Positions 63,955-64,000 of a DNA stretch of 64,000 nucleotides are shown here, one piece after another (the stretch's first letter is position 1; each line of letters opens with the position of its first letter). Made by a program: the position numbers and the translations under genes. Origin of the DNA: Quillaja saponaria. Lineage: Eukaryota > Streptophyta > Magnoliopsida > Fabales > Quillajaceae. The notes below the pieces were generated by a model. It worked only from the letters and a program-made list of their open reading frames with translations. It was not told where the DNA came from and ran no database searches. The DNA lies in contig CM055605.1 of NCBI GenBank assembly GCA_029379385.1, positions 4,561,001 to 4,625,000 of the forward strand, written 5' to 3'.

Positions 63955-64000
63955 CTGCAAGTCATCATACCATAAGTATGGACTATCATCAAGCACAACG

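Overview
The window is nuclear DNA of a flowering plant, almost certainly a eudicot. The genes have many short exons with AT-rich GT-AG introns, a 2S albumin seed-storage gene is present, and there are plant-specific regulators (GRAS, NDR1-like, COBRA-like, gibberellin 2-oxidase) and typical plant short mobile elements (Au-type SINE, hAT, PIF-like and Mutator-like MITEs, a solo LTR). The species cannot be named from this sequence.

Layout from left to right. 410-4360 (+): 3' half of a TBC-domain Rab-GAP gene with a hAT MITE in an intron and an Au SINE just after the stop. 6767-8963 (-): COBRA-like 7. 10027-12879 (-): DDRGK1/UFBP1 of the ufmylation pathway, frameshifted near its C-terminus. 14105-15969 (-): translation initiation factor eIF1/SUI1. 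17499-17975 (+): 2S albumin. 18793-22203 (+): TRAPPC3/BET3 with a PIF-like element in an intron and an unusual last acceptor site. 26129-28101 (+): GA2ox8-like gibberellin 2-oxidase. 28102-33718: AT-rich gene desert. 33719-34369 (+): NDR1-like immune protein. 35296-41745 (-): full-size ABCB transporter carrying two frameshifts. 43294-43849: solo LTR. 46051-52839 (+): mitochondrial-type PPR protein with three frameshifts. 53580-55646 (-): SCL28, a GRAS regulator. 58865-62962 (+): FIE, the Polycomb WD40 subunit, with a Mutator-like MITE in intron 3. 63663-63954 (-): last exon of an unrecognised gene cut by the window edge.

The genes are ordinary dispersed plant genes. They do not form a cluster or pathway, and I see no sign of an undescribed system. 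The best regulatory signal is upstream of SCL28: three perfect and one core-matching mitosis-specific activator (MSA) elements, all in gene orientation, fit the G2/M expression by MYB3R factors known for this gene. The best mobile-element calls rest on visible target-site duplications: hAT 8 bp, SINE 16 bp, PIF-like TTA, solo LTR 5 bp, Mutator-like 9 bp, and a 22-nt micro-retroposition with 18-bp duplications behind the 2S albumin gene.

Single-base coding indels occur in DDRGK1, ABCB, PPR and probably the right-edge gene, all in otherwise well-conserved frames. Long G tracts also occur in two introns. Together these suggest residual indel errors in the assembly more than real loss of several conserved genes, and the reader should treat the broken frames as provisional.
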